This document shows, piece after piece, positions 15,845 to 22,297 of a stretch of DNA of 28,316 bases (the first letter of the stretch is position 1; each line of letters begins with the position of its first letter). The position numbers were made by a program, and so were the translations under genes. Source of the DNA: JAVBJV01 sp031546815 (GTDB lineage Bacteria; Pseudomonadota; Alphaproteobacteria; Acetobacterales; Acetobacteraceae); NCBI GenBank assembly GCA_031546815.1, contig JAVBJV010000045.1, positions 1-28,316 of the forward strand, read 5' to 3'. The notes beneath the pieces were generated by a model. It was not told the origin of the DNA and did not search any database. It saw nothing but the letters and a program-made list of their open reading frames with translations.

Positions 15845-15923
15845 GGTGCCACCCGGGCTGGGCTTGAACCAGCGTCCAGTCGGTCCAAGAGCCGACCGCT
15901 CTGCCACTGAGCTACCGGGGGGC
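15845..15923 (-). tRNA. tRNA-like gene with unusual stem and anticodon loop (isotype uncertain)
   Basis: Read on the minus strand, this folds as a cloverleaf: D arm GCTC/GAGC, anticodon stem GTCGG/CCGAC, 5-nt variable loop TGGAC, T arm GCTGG-TTCAAGC-CCAGC. Two things are abnormal. The anticodon loop CTCTTGGA has eight nucleotides instead of seven; counting from U33 the anticodon would be CTT (Lys), but TTG (Gln) is possible if one base is bulged. The acceptor stem can extend to 9 bp (GCCCCCCGG with CCGGGTGGC) with one C-U mismatch, while a standard 7-bp stem would leave that mismatch at the second pair. The 3' end reads ACC, not CCA. A near-consensus promoter lies just upstream. It may be a degenerate tRNA, a frameshift-reading tRNA or a tRNA-like RNA. 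Confidence is high for tRNA ancestry and low for identity. Confidence 0.65.
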
Positions 15924-15929
15924 ATCCGC

Positions 15930-15959
15930 AGTATCAGAACCACTTGCCGCCGTTGTCAA
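15930..15959 (-). promoter_or_regulatory. Near-consensus promoter for the tRNA-like gene
   Basis: On the minus strand TTGACA (15959-15954) and GATACT (15935-15930) are separated by 18 bp. A start about 7 nt further falls at 15923, the first base of the extended acceptor stem, so the RNA may have almost no leader. The -35 box overlaps the stop of the 451-residue gene. Confidence 0.55.
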
Positions 15960-17311
15960 TCAGCCAGACTGTGCAGCAGTTCGGCCAGACGGTGCGGTTT
16001 GCCGCTGAACACGCGGGCTCGTTTCAGAAAGGCGGCGCTGTAGGGATCGCCAACCGACACCCCGTGCACAAGCTCGGGCGTCGGACGGAAGGCGGCGATG
16101 GCTGTGCGCGAGCGTGGCATCGACCAGCCGTTCTTGATCGGGTCTACCCCGTGACGCCTGCATTCAGCTTCGATCTGCGCGCGTGTGCAGGACGCAGTGC
16201 CTTGCAATACAGCCCACGGCTTCGGCAGAGCCGCCCAGATTCTGGTATCGGGGTGAACATCGTGCCCCATCTTGCGGTGCCATGCGGCAACGTCCCCCGC
16301 TATCAGACGCATGACCTTGCCGGGTAGCATCGTATCGAACAGCCGTTCCATTCCCAGTGCGGTTACAAGCGCCACCCAATGATCGCGCGCCCGGTTCCAG
16401 GCCGCTGCAAACAGATTCCAGGTCGAGGAATCGTTGCCGCGTCTGACGATCATCGTCTGCAGATCAAGATTGGTTCGCGTATAGGCATCCTGCAGCCATT
16501 CGGCGATCTCGGTCAGGATGTCGAACCAGCGTCCCAGCAACTGGCCTTTCTGTGTGTCGGTCAGATGCGCGAGCACATCGGCACGCGGGAAGACGTGTGC
16601 GATGGCAAACCAGCGCGTGTTCGGATCTGCAAGGCAGACATCCAGCAAGGCGGCAGACAGGGCATCGAACGGCGTCTGCTGCCCATCGACGGTAAATTCG
16701 CTCCGCAGCTTCATCCGTGCCGTGTAATAGGCCATGAACGCCGCCGTCGGCAGATGCTCCCCCAGATGCGCGCGGCTCAGGTCGGGGGCAAGCGCCGCCT
16801 TGCCGACCAGCAGCAATCGGTATCTGACTTCCTCGCGGCGCAGGCGGATCAGCCGTGCCTCAAGACGCGAGGAAAGTCGGAACAGTTTTGCATAGCGGCG
16901 CCGCGAAAGCTGCCAGCCTTTGGCTGCACGTTCGGCGCGGTTGTAGCGGTCCGTTCCGAAGTTGTTCCGGCCAGGTGTCTTACCGATCAGGGCATCAAAG
17001 GTGGTGACGAAATCTTCCAGAACATCGGCATCGTCGCTGTTTGGCAGCTCTGCATCCAGAAACAGGGTGGCAAGCTCGCGGACTTTGTCGATCTGTCGGC
17101 TCATAGGGCTTGGGGTGCGGAATTCGGTTGGCATGGAAGACCAGCCAAAACGCCGCACCGACGATCCGGCGGTCACAAAACGTAGTTGCGGGGCCAACTG
17201 TTCGCGGTACGGGGCATCGGGCGGCAATGCTCTCTGGATAATTTCGGCAATCATCTCGGGGGTTTTGCGCAGCCCAAGCGACTCATAAAGCTGGTTGAAA
17301 CCTTCCATCAT
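15956..17311 (-). CDS. Orphan 451-residue protein, unknown function
   Basis: A cytoplasmic-looking protein rich in Arg, Ala and Leu with no signal peptide or membrane segment and no domain that I recognise. The N-terminal third contains the conserved-looking SSVRRFGWSSMPTEFRTPSP and NNFGTDRYNRAERAAKGW, followed by a very basic helix (SRRRYAKLFRLSSRLEARLI). The C-terminal part has several Trp residues (NLFAAAWNRARDHWVAL, RIWAALPKPWAVL) and ends RLAELLHSLAD. Two ATG codons stand side by side at 17311 and 17308, with no clear ribosome-binding site. Its 3' end touches the tRNA-like gene's promoter, and the terminator of the hydrolase gene lies upstream, so it is a single-gene unit. Its position beside a tRNA-like gene would suit accessory DNA, though its base composition is not strikingly different. 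Confidence 0.7.
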   Translation of the reverse strand: MMEGFNQLYESLGLRKTPEMIAEIIQRALPPDAPYREQLAPQLRFVTAGSSVRRFGWSSMPTEFRTPSPMSRQIDKVRELATLFLDAELPNSDDADVLEDFVTTFDALIGKTPGRNNFGTDRYNRAERAAKGWQLSRRRYAKLFRLSSRLEARLIRLRREEVRYRLLLVGKAALAPDLSRAHLGEHLPTAAFMAYYTARMKLRSEFTVDGQQTPFDALSAALLDVCLADPNTRWFAIAHVFPRADVLAHLTDTQKGQLLGRWFDILTEIAEWLQDAYTRTNLDLQTMIVRRGNDSSTWNLFAAAWNRARDHWVALVTALGMERLFDTMLPGKVMRLIAGDVAAWHRKMGHDVHPDTRIWAALPKPWAVLQGTASCTRAQIEAECRRHGVDPIKNGWSMPRSRTAIAAFRPTPELVHGVSVGDPYSAAFLKRARVFSGKPHRLAELLHSLAD

Positions 17312-17352
17312 GAATGGATGTTATCAAACACCTTTTCCTTGCCAAGCTGCAA

Positions 17353-17387
17353 AACACCAAGGGCACCGTTATGGTGCCCTTGGTGTT
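17353..17387 (-). terminator. Strong terminator of the alpha/beta hydrolase gene
   Basis: Arms 17353-17367 and 17373-17387 form a perfect 15-bp stem around the loop GTTAT. On the minus strand it starts 23 bp after the hydrolase stop and is followed by TTGCAGCTTGG. The T-tract is short, but the stem is very stable. Confidence 0.75.
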
Positions 17388-17410
17388 CGTTCAGTGATGG
17401 TCGAGACTGA

Positions 17411-18073
17411 TTAGGCGGCGATGGTCACGGCGTTGCGTGGGACCAGCTTGCCGACATGGTCTTCGACGGCGGCGCTCACGGCATCGGCATGGTTGGCGAA
17501 CACGTGGTCCGCGCCCTTGAAGATGCGATAATCGACCTGCACGTTTTTTTGCGTGTTCAGTTTTTCGACCAGTTTACGCACGGCAGGTTCGGGGACCAGA
17601 TCGTCGTTGTCGCCCACAACCATCAGCCCACCGCACGGGCAGGGGGCCAGGAAGCCAAAGTCATAGTGGTTGGCAGGCGGGGCGATGCTCACCCAGCCCG
17701 AGATTTCCGGGCGGCGCATCAGCAGCTGCATGCTGACGAACGCACCGAACGAATATCCCGCCACCCACAGGCGCTTGCTGGCCGGATTGACCATCTGCAG
17801 CCAGTCGAGCGCGGCGGCTGCATCGCTGATCTCACCGATACCGCCGTCGTAACGGCCCTGACTGCGTCCGACACCGCGGAAGTTGAACCGCATGACCGAG
17901 AAGCCCATCTTCTGATAGGTCTGGTACATCGAATAGACGATGCGGTTGTTCATCGTCCCGCCGTGCAGCGGGTGCGGGTGCAGAATCAGGGCGAGCGGCG
18001 CGTTTTCCTCTTTGCTATGGTGATACCGTCCTTCGAGCCGCCCATCCGGGCCGGCGAACATCACTTCTGGCAT
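17411..18073 (-). CDS. Alpha/beta hydrolase, COG2945 type
   Basis: A 220-residue serine hydrolase with the alpha/beta fold. The family's LHPHPLHGGTMNN stretch (residues 31-43) is present, followed by NFRGVGRSQGRYD and the nucleophile elbow GYSFGA, where Ser108 is the expected nucleophile. The acid is likely in VVGDNDDLVP and the His in GADHVF. It has no signal peptide, so it is cytoplasmic. I start it at ATG 18073 (MPEVMFAGPDGRLEGRY), since homologous proteins begin near this point; the frame to 18115 adds 14 unlikely residues. It is a single-gene unit, divergent from cysE. Related genes often sit beside Fe-S or sulfur genes in alphaproteobacteria, which fits the neighbourhood, but its substrate is unknown. 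Confidence 0.85.
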   Translation of the reverse strand: MPEVMFAGPDGRLEGRYHHSKEENAPLALILHPHPLHGGTMNNRIVYSMYQTYQKMGFSVMRFNFRGVGRSQGRYDGGIGEISDAAAALDWLQMVNPASKRLWVAGYSFGAFVSMQLLMRRPEISGWVSIAPPANHYDFGFLAPCPCGGLMVVGDNDDLVPEPAVRKLVEKLNTQKNVQVDYRIFKGADHVFANHADAVSAAVEDHVGKLVPRNAVTIAA

Positions 18074-18332
18074 GGCCGTTCTACGTTCCGTTTCCTTTGC
18101 GCACAGAAAAGGCAATCTGCGCGTGTGTCACCTGACAAAAATCAGCCCCTGCGGGGGAGCCCCGGGGGGCTTTATATGTATCGACAGCAGGTGGCGACGT
18201 TTCCATCGCCCGGCATGGATAATCGAGGCATCCAGATACCGTCAGTCTGAAGCTACGTGCCGGGGAGGACTTCCTTCCGGCGCGGCGGGACTATAAGCAG
18301 GATCATCTTCGGGAAGCCAATGGAATCGATTC
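18074..18332. other. Divergent intergenic region with hairpins upstream of cysE
   Basis: This 259-bp gap between the hydrolase gene and cysE holds no gene. Positions 18145-18160 repeat the 16-mer found at 103-118, directly followed by AGCCCC/GGGGCT. A hairpin with arms GCCGG (18259-18263) and CCGGC (18277-18281) has a mostly paired interior (GGAGG against CCTT). TATAAG at 18292-18297 resembles a -10 box for cysE, without a convincing -35. No riboswitch was recognised. Confidence 0.45.
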
Positions 18333-18989
18333 ATGAGTTTTGAGTTTCTGCGTGAGAGCATCCGCGCTTACCGGGAACACGATCCGGCGGCGCGCAGCAG
18401 TTTAGAAGTGCTGCTCTGTTATCCCGGATTGCATGCAGTGTTTGGGCATAAATGCGCGCATGCCTTGTGGCGCTTGGGTTTGCGGCTGCCTGCGCGGTTT
18501 CTGGCGTATCTTATACGGATGTGGACGGGAATCGAAATCCATCCCGCCGCCCGAATCGGCCGCCGCCTGGTGATCGATCACGGTATGGGGGTGGTCATTG
18601 GCGAGACCGCTGAACTCGGAGATAACATTATGTTATACCACCAGGTGACGCTTGGTGGAACGTCACTTGAGGCTGGGAAGCGGCACCCGACCCTGGCGAG
18701 TGGCGTTATCGTTGGGGCTGGGGCCAAAGTTCTGGGGCCGGTACAAATTGGCCAGAACGCGCGGATCGGTGCGAATGCCGTGGTTTTGCACGACGTCCCC
18801 GCCGGGGTCAGCGTGGTGGGAATTCCGGCGCGGCCGGTTGAACGCCACCAGCCCTGCCCGGACTTCGATGCGTACGGTACGCCCGATGCTCCCGATCCGG
18901 TTGAATGCGAAATTGCCGAACTGCGCGCCGAACTGGCCCGCATGCGCGAGCGGCTGGAAAAACTGGCCGGGGATCGCGACGGAAAATAG
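18333..18989 (+). CDS. cysE: Serine O-acetyltransferase
   Basis: A 218-residue enzyme that makes O-acetylserine from serine and acetyl-CoA, the committed step of cysteine synthesis. After a helical N-terminal region (SFEFLRESIRAYREHDPAA) comes the left-handed beta-helix of hexapeptide repeats with the CysE hallmarks IHPAARIGRRLVIDHGMGVV, GETAELGDNIMLYHQVTLGG and GKRHPTL, then VGIPARPVERH. Catalytic Asp and His lie in IDHGMG. A C-terminal tail ends in a helical Glu/Arg-rich segment (ELRAELARMRERLEKL). It is on the same strand as the cysteine desulfurase block further on, but separated by the lipoprotein cluster. A short form of this kind is usual in alphaproteobacteria and Gram-positives. Confidence 0.94.
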   Translation: MSFEFLRESIRAYREHDPAARSSLEVLLCYPGLHAVFGHKCAHALWRLGLRLPARFLAYLIRMWTGIEIHPAARIGRRLVIDHGMGVVIGETAELGDNIMLYHQVTLGGTSLEAGKRHPTLASGVIVGAGAKVLGPVQIGQNARIGANAVVLHDVPAGVSVVGIPARPVERHQPCPDFDAYGTPDAPDPVECEIAELRAELARMRERLEKLAGDRDGK

Positions 18990-19092
18990 AATTCCGTGAT
19001 GTGAATTAGGTATTTGTTCACATATCGACTAGATGTTTTGCGAGCATTTCTGGAATTTTAAAAAAATGCGGCATGGTGTCTTGCCGGGTAGG

Positions 19093-19149
19093 CATTTATT
19101 TTTATTATGAACGTGGTTTATGAACAAAGATCATTTGGGGAATGAAGAG
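19093..19149 (+). repeat. Upstream element of the first lipoprotein gene (duplicated)
   Basis: Positions 19093-19112 (CATTTATTTTTATTATGAAC) match 19861-19880 with two differences. The similarity continues through TTTATGAAC..GATCATT and GGGGAATGAAGAG up to the TTG start. It is the regulatory and translation-start region shared with the second lipoprotein gene, duplicated along with it. In this copy the palindrome of the second copy is imperfect. Confidence 0.7.
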
Positions 19150-19620
19150 TTGCAATCCATCGTTAACAAAGCACCCATCGGCATACGGGCGGCGCTGCTT
19201 CTCTGTCTTACGGTCGGGGCTTCCGGATGCGCATCGGTGCCAGGGCTGCTGTCGGAACGAAGCTGGACCGGCCGTCCTGTGGCGCAGGCGCTGAGGAAAT
19301 TCGGCCGACCGCAGACTATCCAGCAGGACAGTAACAACAACCGCGTTCTGTTCTGGGCGTTCGATACGTCTTACCAGAGAACCGACTATGACGGCGGCGG
19401 GCAAACCCTCGTCGGGATAGCTCCGGGCGGGAGCGGTGTCGCCTCCACGCCCATCATGCAGAACAATCCGGTCACAAGCCGGGTTGTCAACATAAGCCGG
19501 AAATGCACGATCCAGGCTACTATTGATAGCCAGAACCGGATTACCAGCCTCGACCTTGGCGGAGGCTTCTGGCCGCGGGATATCGGATGCCGCAACATGG
19601 ATGTGGATCCGCCTGGCTGA
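19150..19620 (+). CDS. Small lipoprotein, tandem family copy 1
   Basis: A 156-residue lipoprotein of unknown function. The signal sequence GIRAALLLCLTVGASGC ends in a lipobox (GASGC), so the mature protein is lipid-anchored. The mature part has SWTGRPVAQALRKFGRP, reminiscent of SmpA/BamE-like domains (a gate motif followed by a G-x-P turn); then NNNRVLFWAFDTSYQ, a Gly-rich stretch GGGQTLVGIAPGGSGVA, a disulfide-competent Cys in RKCTIQATIDSQ and the terminal CRNMDVDPPG. I start it at TTG 19150 rather than ATG 19120, because the paralogue at 19918 also begins at TTG and the DNA homology aligns the two starts. BamE similarity is my inference from pattern only. Confidence 0.75.
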   Translation: MQSIVNKAPIGIRAALLLCLTVGASGCASVPGLLSERSWTGRPVAQALRKFGRPQTIQQDSNNNRVLFWAFDTSYQRTDYDGGGQTLVGIAPGGSGVASTPIMQNNPVTSRVVNISRKCTIQATIDSQNRITSLDLGGGFWPRDIGCRNMDVDPPG

Positions 19621-19860
19621 TGATCGTGCCCTGGGGCGTTGCAGCGGAGGAACGGGAAGTTCTGCTACCTCCCTCGCTTCCCGATAATCTGCAATGCCGA
19701 GTTCTTCGATGCCCGCATGTGCGAAGTGCTGGAGAAACTGGCCCGGAATTGCGGTGGGGCCCAGAAACACACAAAGGATTGGGTATTTAGTCACAAATAC
19801 GGGATTTGGCAGGTACTCTCAAATTTTCTGAGAAGATCAAATGGCACCTTGTCAGGTGGT
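19621..19860. other. Spacer between lipoprotein genes, no gene supported
   Basis: About 240 bp separate the first lipoprotein stop from the duplicated upstream element of the second. Open frames exist on both strands but have no ribosome-binding site or recognisable product. A weak inverted repeat, CGGGAAG (19653-19659) and CTTCCCG (19677-19683), could be a remnant terminator. Confidence 0.5.
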
Positions 19861-19917
19861 CATTTATGTTTATTGTGAACATCGTTCATGAACGATGATC
19901 ATTAAAGGGGATGAAGG
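19861..19917 (+). promoter_or_regulatory. Upstream element with 26-bp palindrome, lipoprotein copy 2
   Basis: Positions 19876-19901 are a palindrome with a single mismatched pair, centred on the perfect 16-mer ATCGTTCATGAACGAT (19881-19896). It lies 17 bp upstream of the TTG start and just before the AAGGGGA ribosome-binding site. The symmetry suggests a dimeric repressor site or an mRNA hairpin controlling translation. The first copy keeps only part of the symmetry. Confidence 0.55.
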
Positions 19918-20511
19918 TTGGAATCAATCATCAAAAATATCACTCACGGCATACGTGGAGTGATGCTCGTCTGCTTTACGATCGGACTGTCGGCATGCAG
20001 TGGCCAGGTCGACGAGGCAACGTTGAACCAGCGTTGGGCCGGACGTCCTGTCGAAGACATGATCCGCAAACTGGGAGCTCCGACCCGGACCAGCACGGAC
20101 CGTCAGAGCAGCCAGCAGGTCATGACCTGGGATCGTGACACCTCCTTCCAATATAACGCGACTGTGGGTGGCGGACAGAGTCTGGTTGGGATGGCGCCTG
20201 GAGGCACCGGGGCTGCCTCGATCCCGATTTTCCAGAACAATGCGTCGAGCACCGAGCGCAGAACCATGACGCAGACCTGCCGCATCCAGGTAACCGTAGA
20301 TGCCCAGCGCCGGATCGTGAATCTGAGCCGGAGCAACCCTGATGTACTCAGAAATTCAGCGACAGCAGGGGCGGCCGGAGCCGTGCCTGTTGGTCTTGCC
20401 GGATCCTGGCGCGGGGCCGCTGTAGCCGCTGGTTTAACGGGCGGGGGCCAGCTGTCGCAGGAAATGCGCACTGATACCTGCAAGGACGTGGATCTGAATC
20501 CCCCTTCCTGA
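19918..20511 (+). CDS. Small lipoprotein, tandem family copy 2
   Basis: A 197-residue paralogue of the gene at 19150. The signal sequence GIRGVMLVCFTIGLSAC ends in a lipobox (LSAC). The mature part repeats the family features: RWAGRPVEDMIRKLGAP, VMTWDRDTSFQY, GGGQSLVGMAPGGTGAA, an internal Cys in QTCRIQVTVDAQ and the final TCKDVDLNPPS. It differs from copy 1 by about 40 extra residues near the C-terminus, rich in Ala and Gly (TAGAAGAVPVGLAGSW). The start is TTG 19918 with AAGGGGA 6 nt upstream; an ATG at 19911 is in another frame. A GC-rich hairpin after the gene looks like a terminator. The function is unknown; the tandem duplication suggests a variable surface role. Confidence 0.75.
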   Translation: MESIIKNITHGIRGVMLVCFTIGLSACSGQVDEATLNQRWAGRPVEDMIRKLGAPTRTSTDRQSSQQVMTWDRDTSFQYNATVGGGQSLVGMAPGGTGAASIPIFQNNASSTERRTMTQTCRIQVTVDAQRRIVNLSRSNPDVLRNSATAGAAGAVPVGLAGSWRGAAVAAGLTGGGQLSQEMRTDTCKDVDLNPPS

Positions 20512-20530
20512 TGGGGAAGTGAGCGGGAGT

Positions 20531-20560
20531 AGACGGCCCGTGTAATGAAACGGGCCGTCT
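20531..20560 (+). terminator. Probable terminator after lipoprotein copy 2
   Basis: Arms AGACGGCCCGT (20531-20541) and ACGGGCCGTCT (20550-20560) are a perfect 11-bp stem with an 8-nt loop. It lies 20 bp after the stop. No T-run follows, so termination is inferred from the stem and its position. Confidence 0.6.
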
Positions 20561-20619
20561 GGACTGCACGCCGGATATTGCGACTACGGGAGCGTGCCAG
20601 GAGTATCGTGGGAAGTACA

Positions 20620-21063
20620 ATGCTAGCTTGTAATGACAGGCAGGCTGCTCTTCGCTCCCTGAGATCATGGAGAATCAGTCCTGGCAGGGGCGCCCGGTTC
20701 AGGACGCCTTGCGTAAATTCGACAGGCCTGTCGAAATTCGCAGGGACAGTGATAACAACCGCGTGCTGGTCTGAGATTTCAACACATCGTAGAATAACCG
20801 TAACCCGTGGCGGCGGTCAGACACTGGTTGGCATGGCCCCGGGCGGGACCGGTGTCGCACCGACGCCCGTATTCGAGCAAAATCCAAGCTGGACCGAGAA
20901 TGTCAATGTTCGGCAGAGTTGTCGGTTCGAGATCACGATCGATAGCCAGAACAAGGGGACCGATCTGTCCAGAGTGGTTGGCGGCTTGATCGGCCGTGTG
21001 CCGATTCTAAACATGGGAACCCCAGGCTGCCAGAGCATGGACCTGGATCCACCCCAGAGATAG
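20620..21063 (+). pseudogene. Decayed third copy of the lipoprotein family
   Basis: The family pattern is recognisable but broken. A lipobox-like MLACND at 20620 is followed by a shift; the segment from 20667 reads NQSWQGRPVQDALRKFDRP and DSDNNRVLV, matching copy 1, and is then cut by TGA at 20772 and TAG at 20790, replacing residues that are Trp and Tyr in copy 1. The frame then moves by +1 near 20794 and continues as GGGQTLVGMAPGGTGVA, SCRFEITIDSQNK and CQSMDLDPPQR to the stop at 21061. Two stops, one or two frameshifts and loss of the signal peptide start make this a pseudogene. It also lacks the duplicated upstream element. Confidence 0.85.
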
Positions 21064-21163
21064 CAGTTTCCGGCAACGCAGCTGGGCTATAGGTGTAGGG
21101 GATATGGCGGGAATCTCTGCTATATCTCCTTTTCCTGTTGTCCGTGTTTTGCCGAGTAAACCA

Positions 21164-22297
21164 ATGCCCGCACATATTGCCCGCACCTACCTGGATGCTA
21201 ATGCGACTGAGCCTTTGCGCCCGGCAGCGCGTGTTGCGTTGCTGGAGGCGTTGGACGTTGTGGGCAATCCGTCGTCAGTGCATGAAGATGGCCGTGCGGC
21301 GCGACGCATTCTTGAAGGCGCGCGTGAACGTGTGGCCGCCCGGTTTGGTGCGGCTCCGGCCAATGTCGTGTTCACATCCGGCGCGACCGAGGCAAATGCA
21401 CTGGCGATTTCTTCGCTCGGCAAGGGGCGGCGGGTGATTGTCGGCGCAACCGAACACGATGCCGTTCTGCGCGCCGCACCTGATGCAGCGGTGCTGCCGG
21501 TCGAGGCGCAGGGGCTGGTGGATCTGGCCGCGCTCGAAGCGCTGCTGACGCAAGGTCCGGCGTTGGTCTGTGTGATGCTGGCCAATAACGAAACCGGCGT
21601 GATTGCGCCGATGCAAAGCGTGCAGGCACTGTGCGCACAGTATGGCGCACTGCTGCATGTCGATGCGGTGCAGGCTGCCGGACGCATGGCGATCGATGTC
21701 GGTGCGTGCGGGGCCGAGGACTGCGCGATCGGCACGCTGGGGGCCGACACGGTGGCGGTCTCGGCGCACAAGCTGGGCGGGCCGAAAGGCGTTGGTGCGT
21801 TGCTGTTGAAACCGAACCTCAATCTGGATGCGCTGATCGCCGGTGGTGGACAGGAACGCGGCCGTCGCGGCGGGACCGAGGCTCTGCCCGCGATTGCCGG
21901 GTTCGGTGCCGCGGTGGATGCGGCCGATCCCGCGCAGGCCGAACGTCTGCGCCCGTTGCGCGATGCGCTGGAACAGGCGGTCATCGCAGCAGGTGCGGTT
22001 GTGCTGGGGGGCGCAGCACCGCGTCTGCCGAACACATCGTGCATCGCGCTGCCCGGTATGCGTGCCGATATGCAGGTGATTACGCTGGATCTGGCTGGGC
22101 TGTCGGTCTCGGCCGGGTCTGCGTGTTCGTCGGGCAAGGTGGCGAAGTCGCGTGTGGTTGCCGCGATGGGGCACGACGATCTGGCCGGCAATTCCATTCG
22201 CGTGTCGCTGCCGTGGAATGCGATCGAGGCAGATGTTGCGGCGTTCATCGTGGCCTATGGGGCGATGGCCGCGCGTCGTCATGGGCGGGCCGCCTGA
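21164..22297 (+). CDS. Cysteine desulfurase family protein (first of tandem pair)
   Basis: A 377-residue class V aminotransferase-fold, PLP-dependent enzyme that takes sulfur from cysteine, releasing alanine. The PLP lysine is Lys203 in SAHKLGGPKG, His98 lies in TEHDA, the Asp167/Gln170 pair is in HVDAVQAAG, and the persulfide cysteine is Cys321 in SVSAGSACSSG. It resembles NifS/IscS but is slightly shorter than its neighbour. I start it at ATG 21164 (MPAHIARTYLDANATEPLRP); ATG 21104 with GTAGGGGAT ahead is possible and would add 20 residues. Its stop is directly followed by the ATG of the second desulfurase, so the pair is translationally linked. How the two divide the work is not evident. 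Confidence 0.88.
   Translation: MPAHIARTYLDANATEPLRPAARVALLEALDVVGNPSSVHEDGRAARRILEGARERVAARFGAAPANVVFTSGATEANALAISSLGKGRRVIVGATEHDAVLRAAPDAAVLPVEAQGLVDLAALEALLTQGPALVCVMLANNETGVIAPMQSVQALCAQYGALLHVDAVQAAGRMAIDVGACGAEDCAIGTLGADTVAVSAHKLGGPKGVGALLLKPNLNLDALIAGGGQERGRRGGTEALPAIAGFGAAVDAADPAQAERLRPLRDALEQAVIAAGAVVLGGAAPRLPNTSCIALPGMRADMQVITLDLAGLSVSAGSACSSGKVAKSRVVAAMGHDDLAGNSIRVSLPWNAIEADVAAFIVAYGAMAARRHGRAA

Noticed and set aside
13465..15888. Continuous 807-residue minus-strand frame, an apparent fusion upstream of tyrS
   Set aside because: The upstream half is the antisense of anmK and the tRNA-like gene; tyrS has a normal start at 14715.
18074..18332. Possible riboswitch upstream of cysE
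   Set aside because: Only a generic hairpin is visible; no SAM, T-box or other conserved riboswitch core was recognised.
19105..19794. 229-residue minus-strand frame across lipoprotein copy 1
   Set aside because: It is antisense to a lipoprotein with a good lipobox and a paralogue; no protein family is evident.
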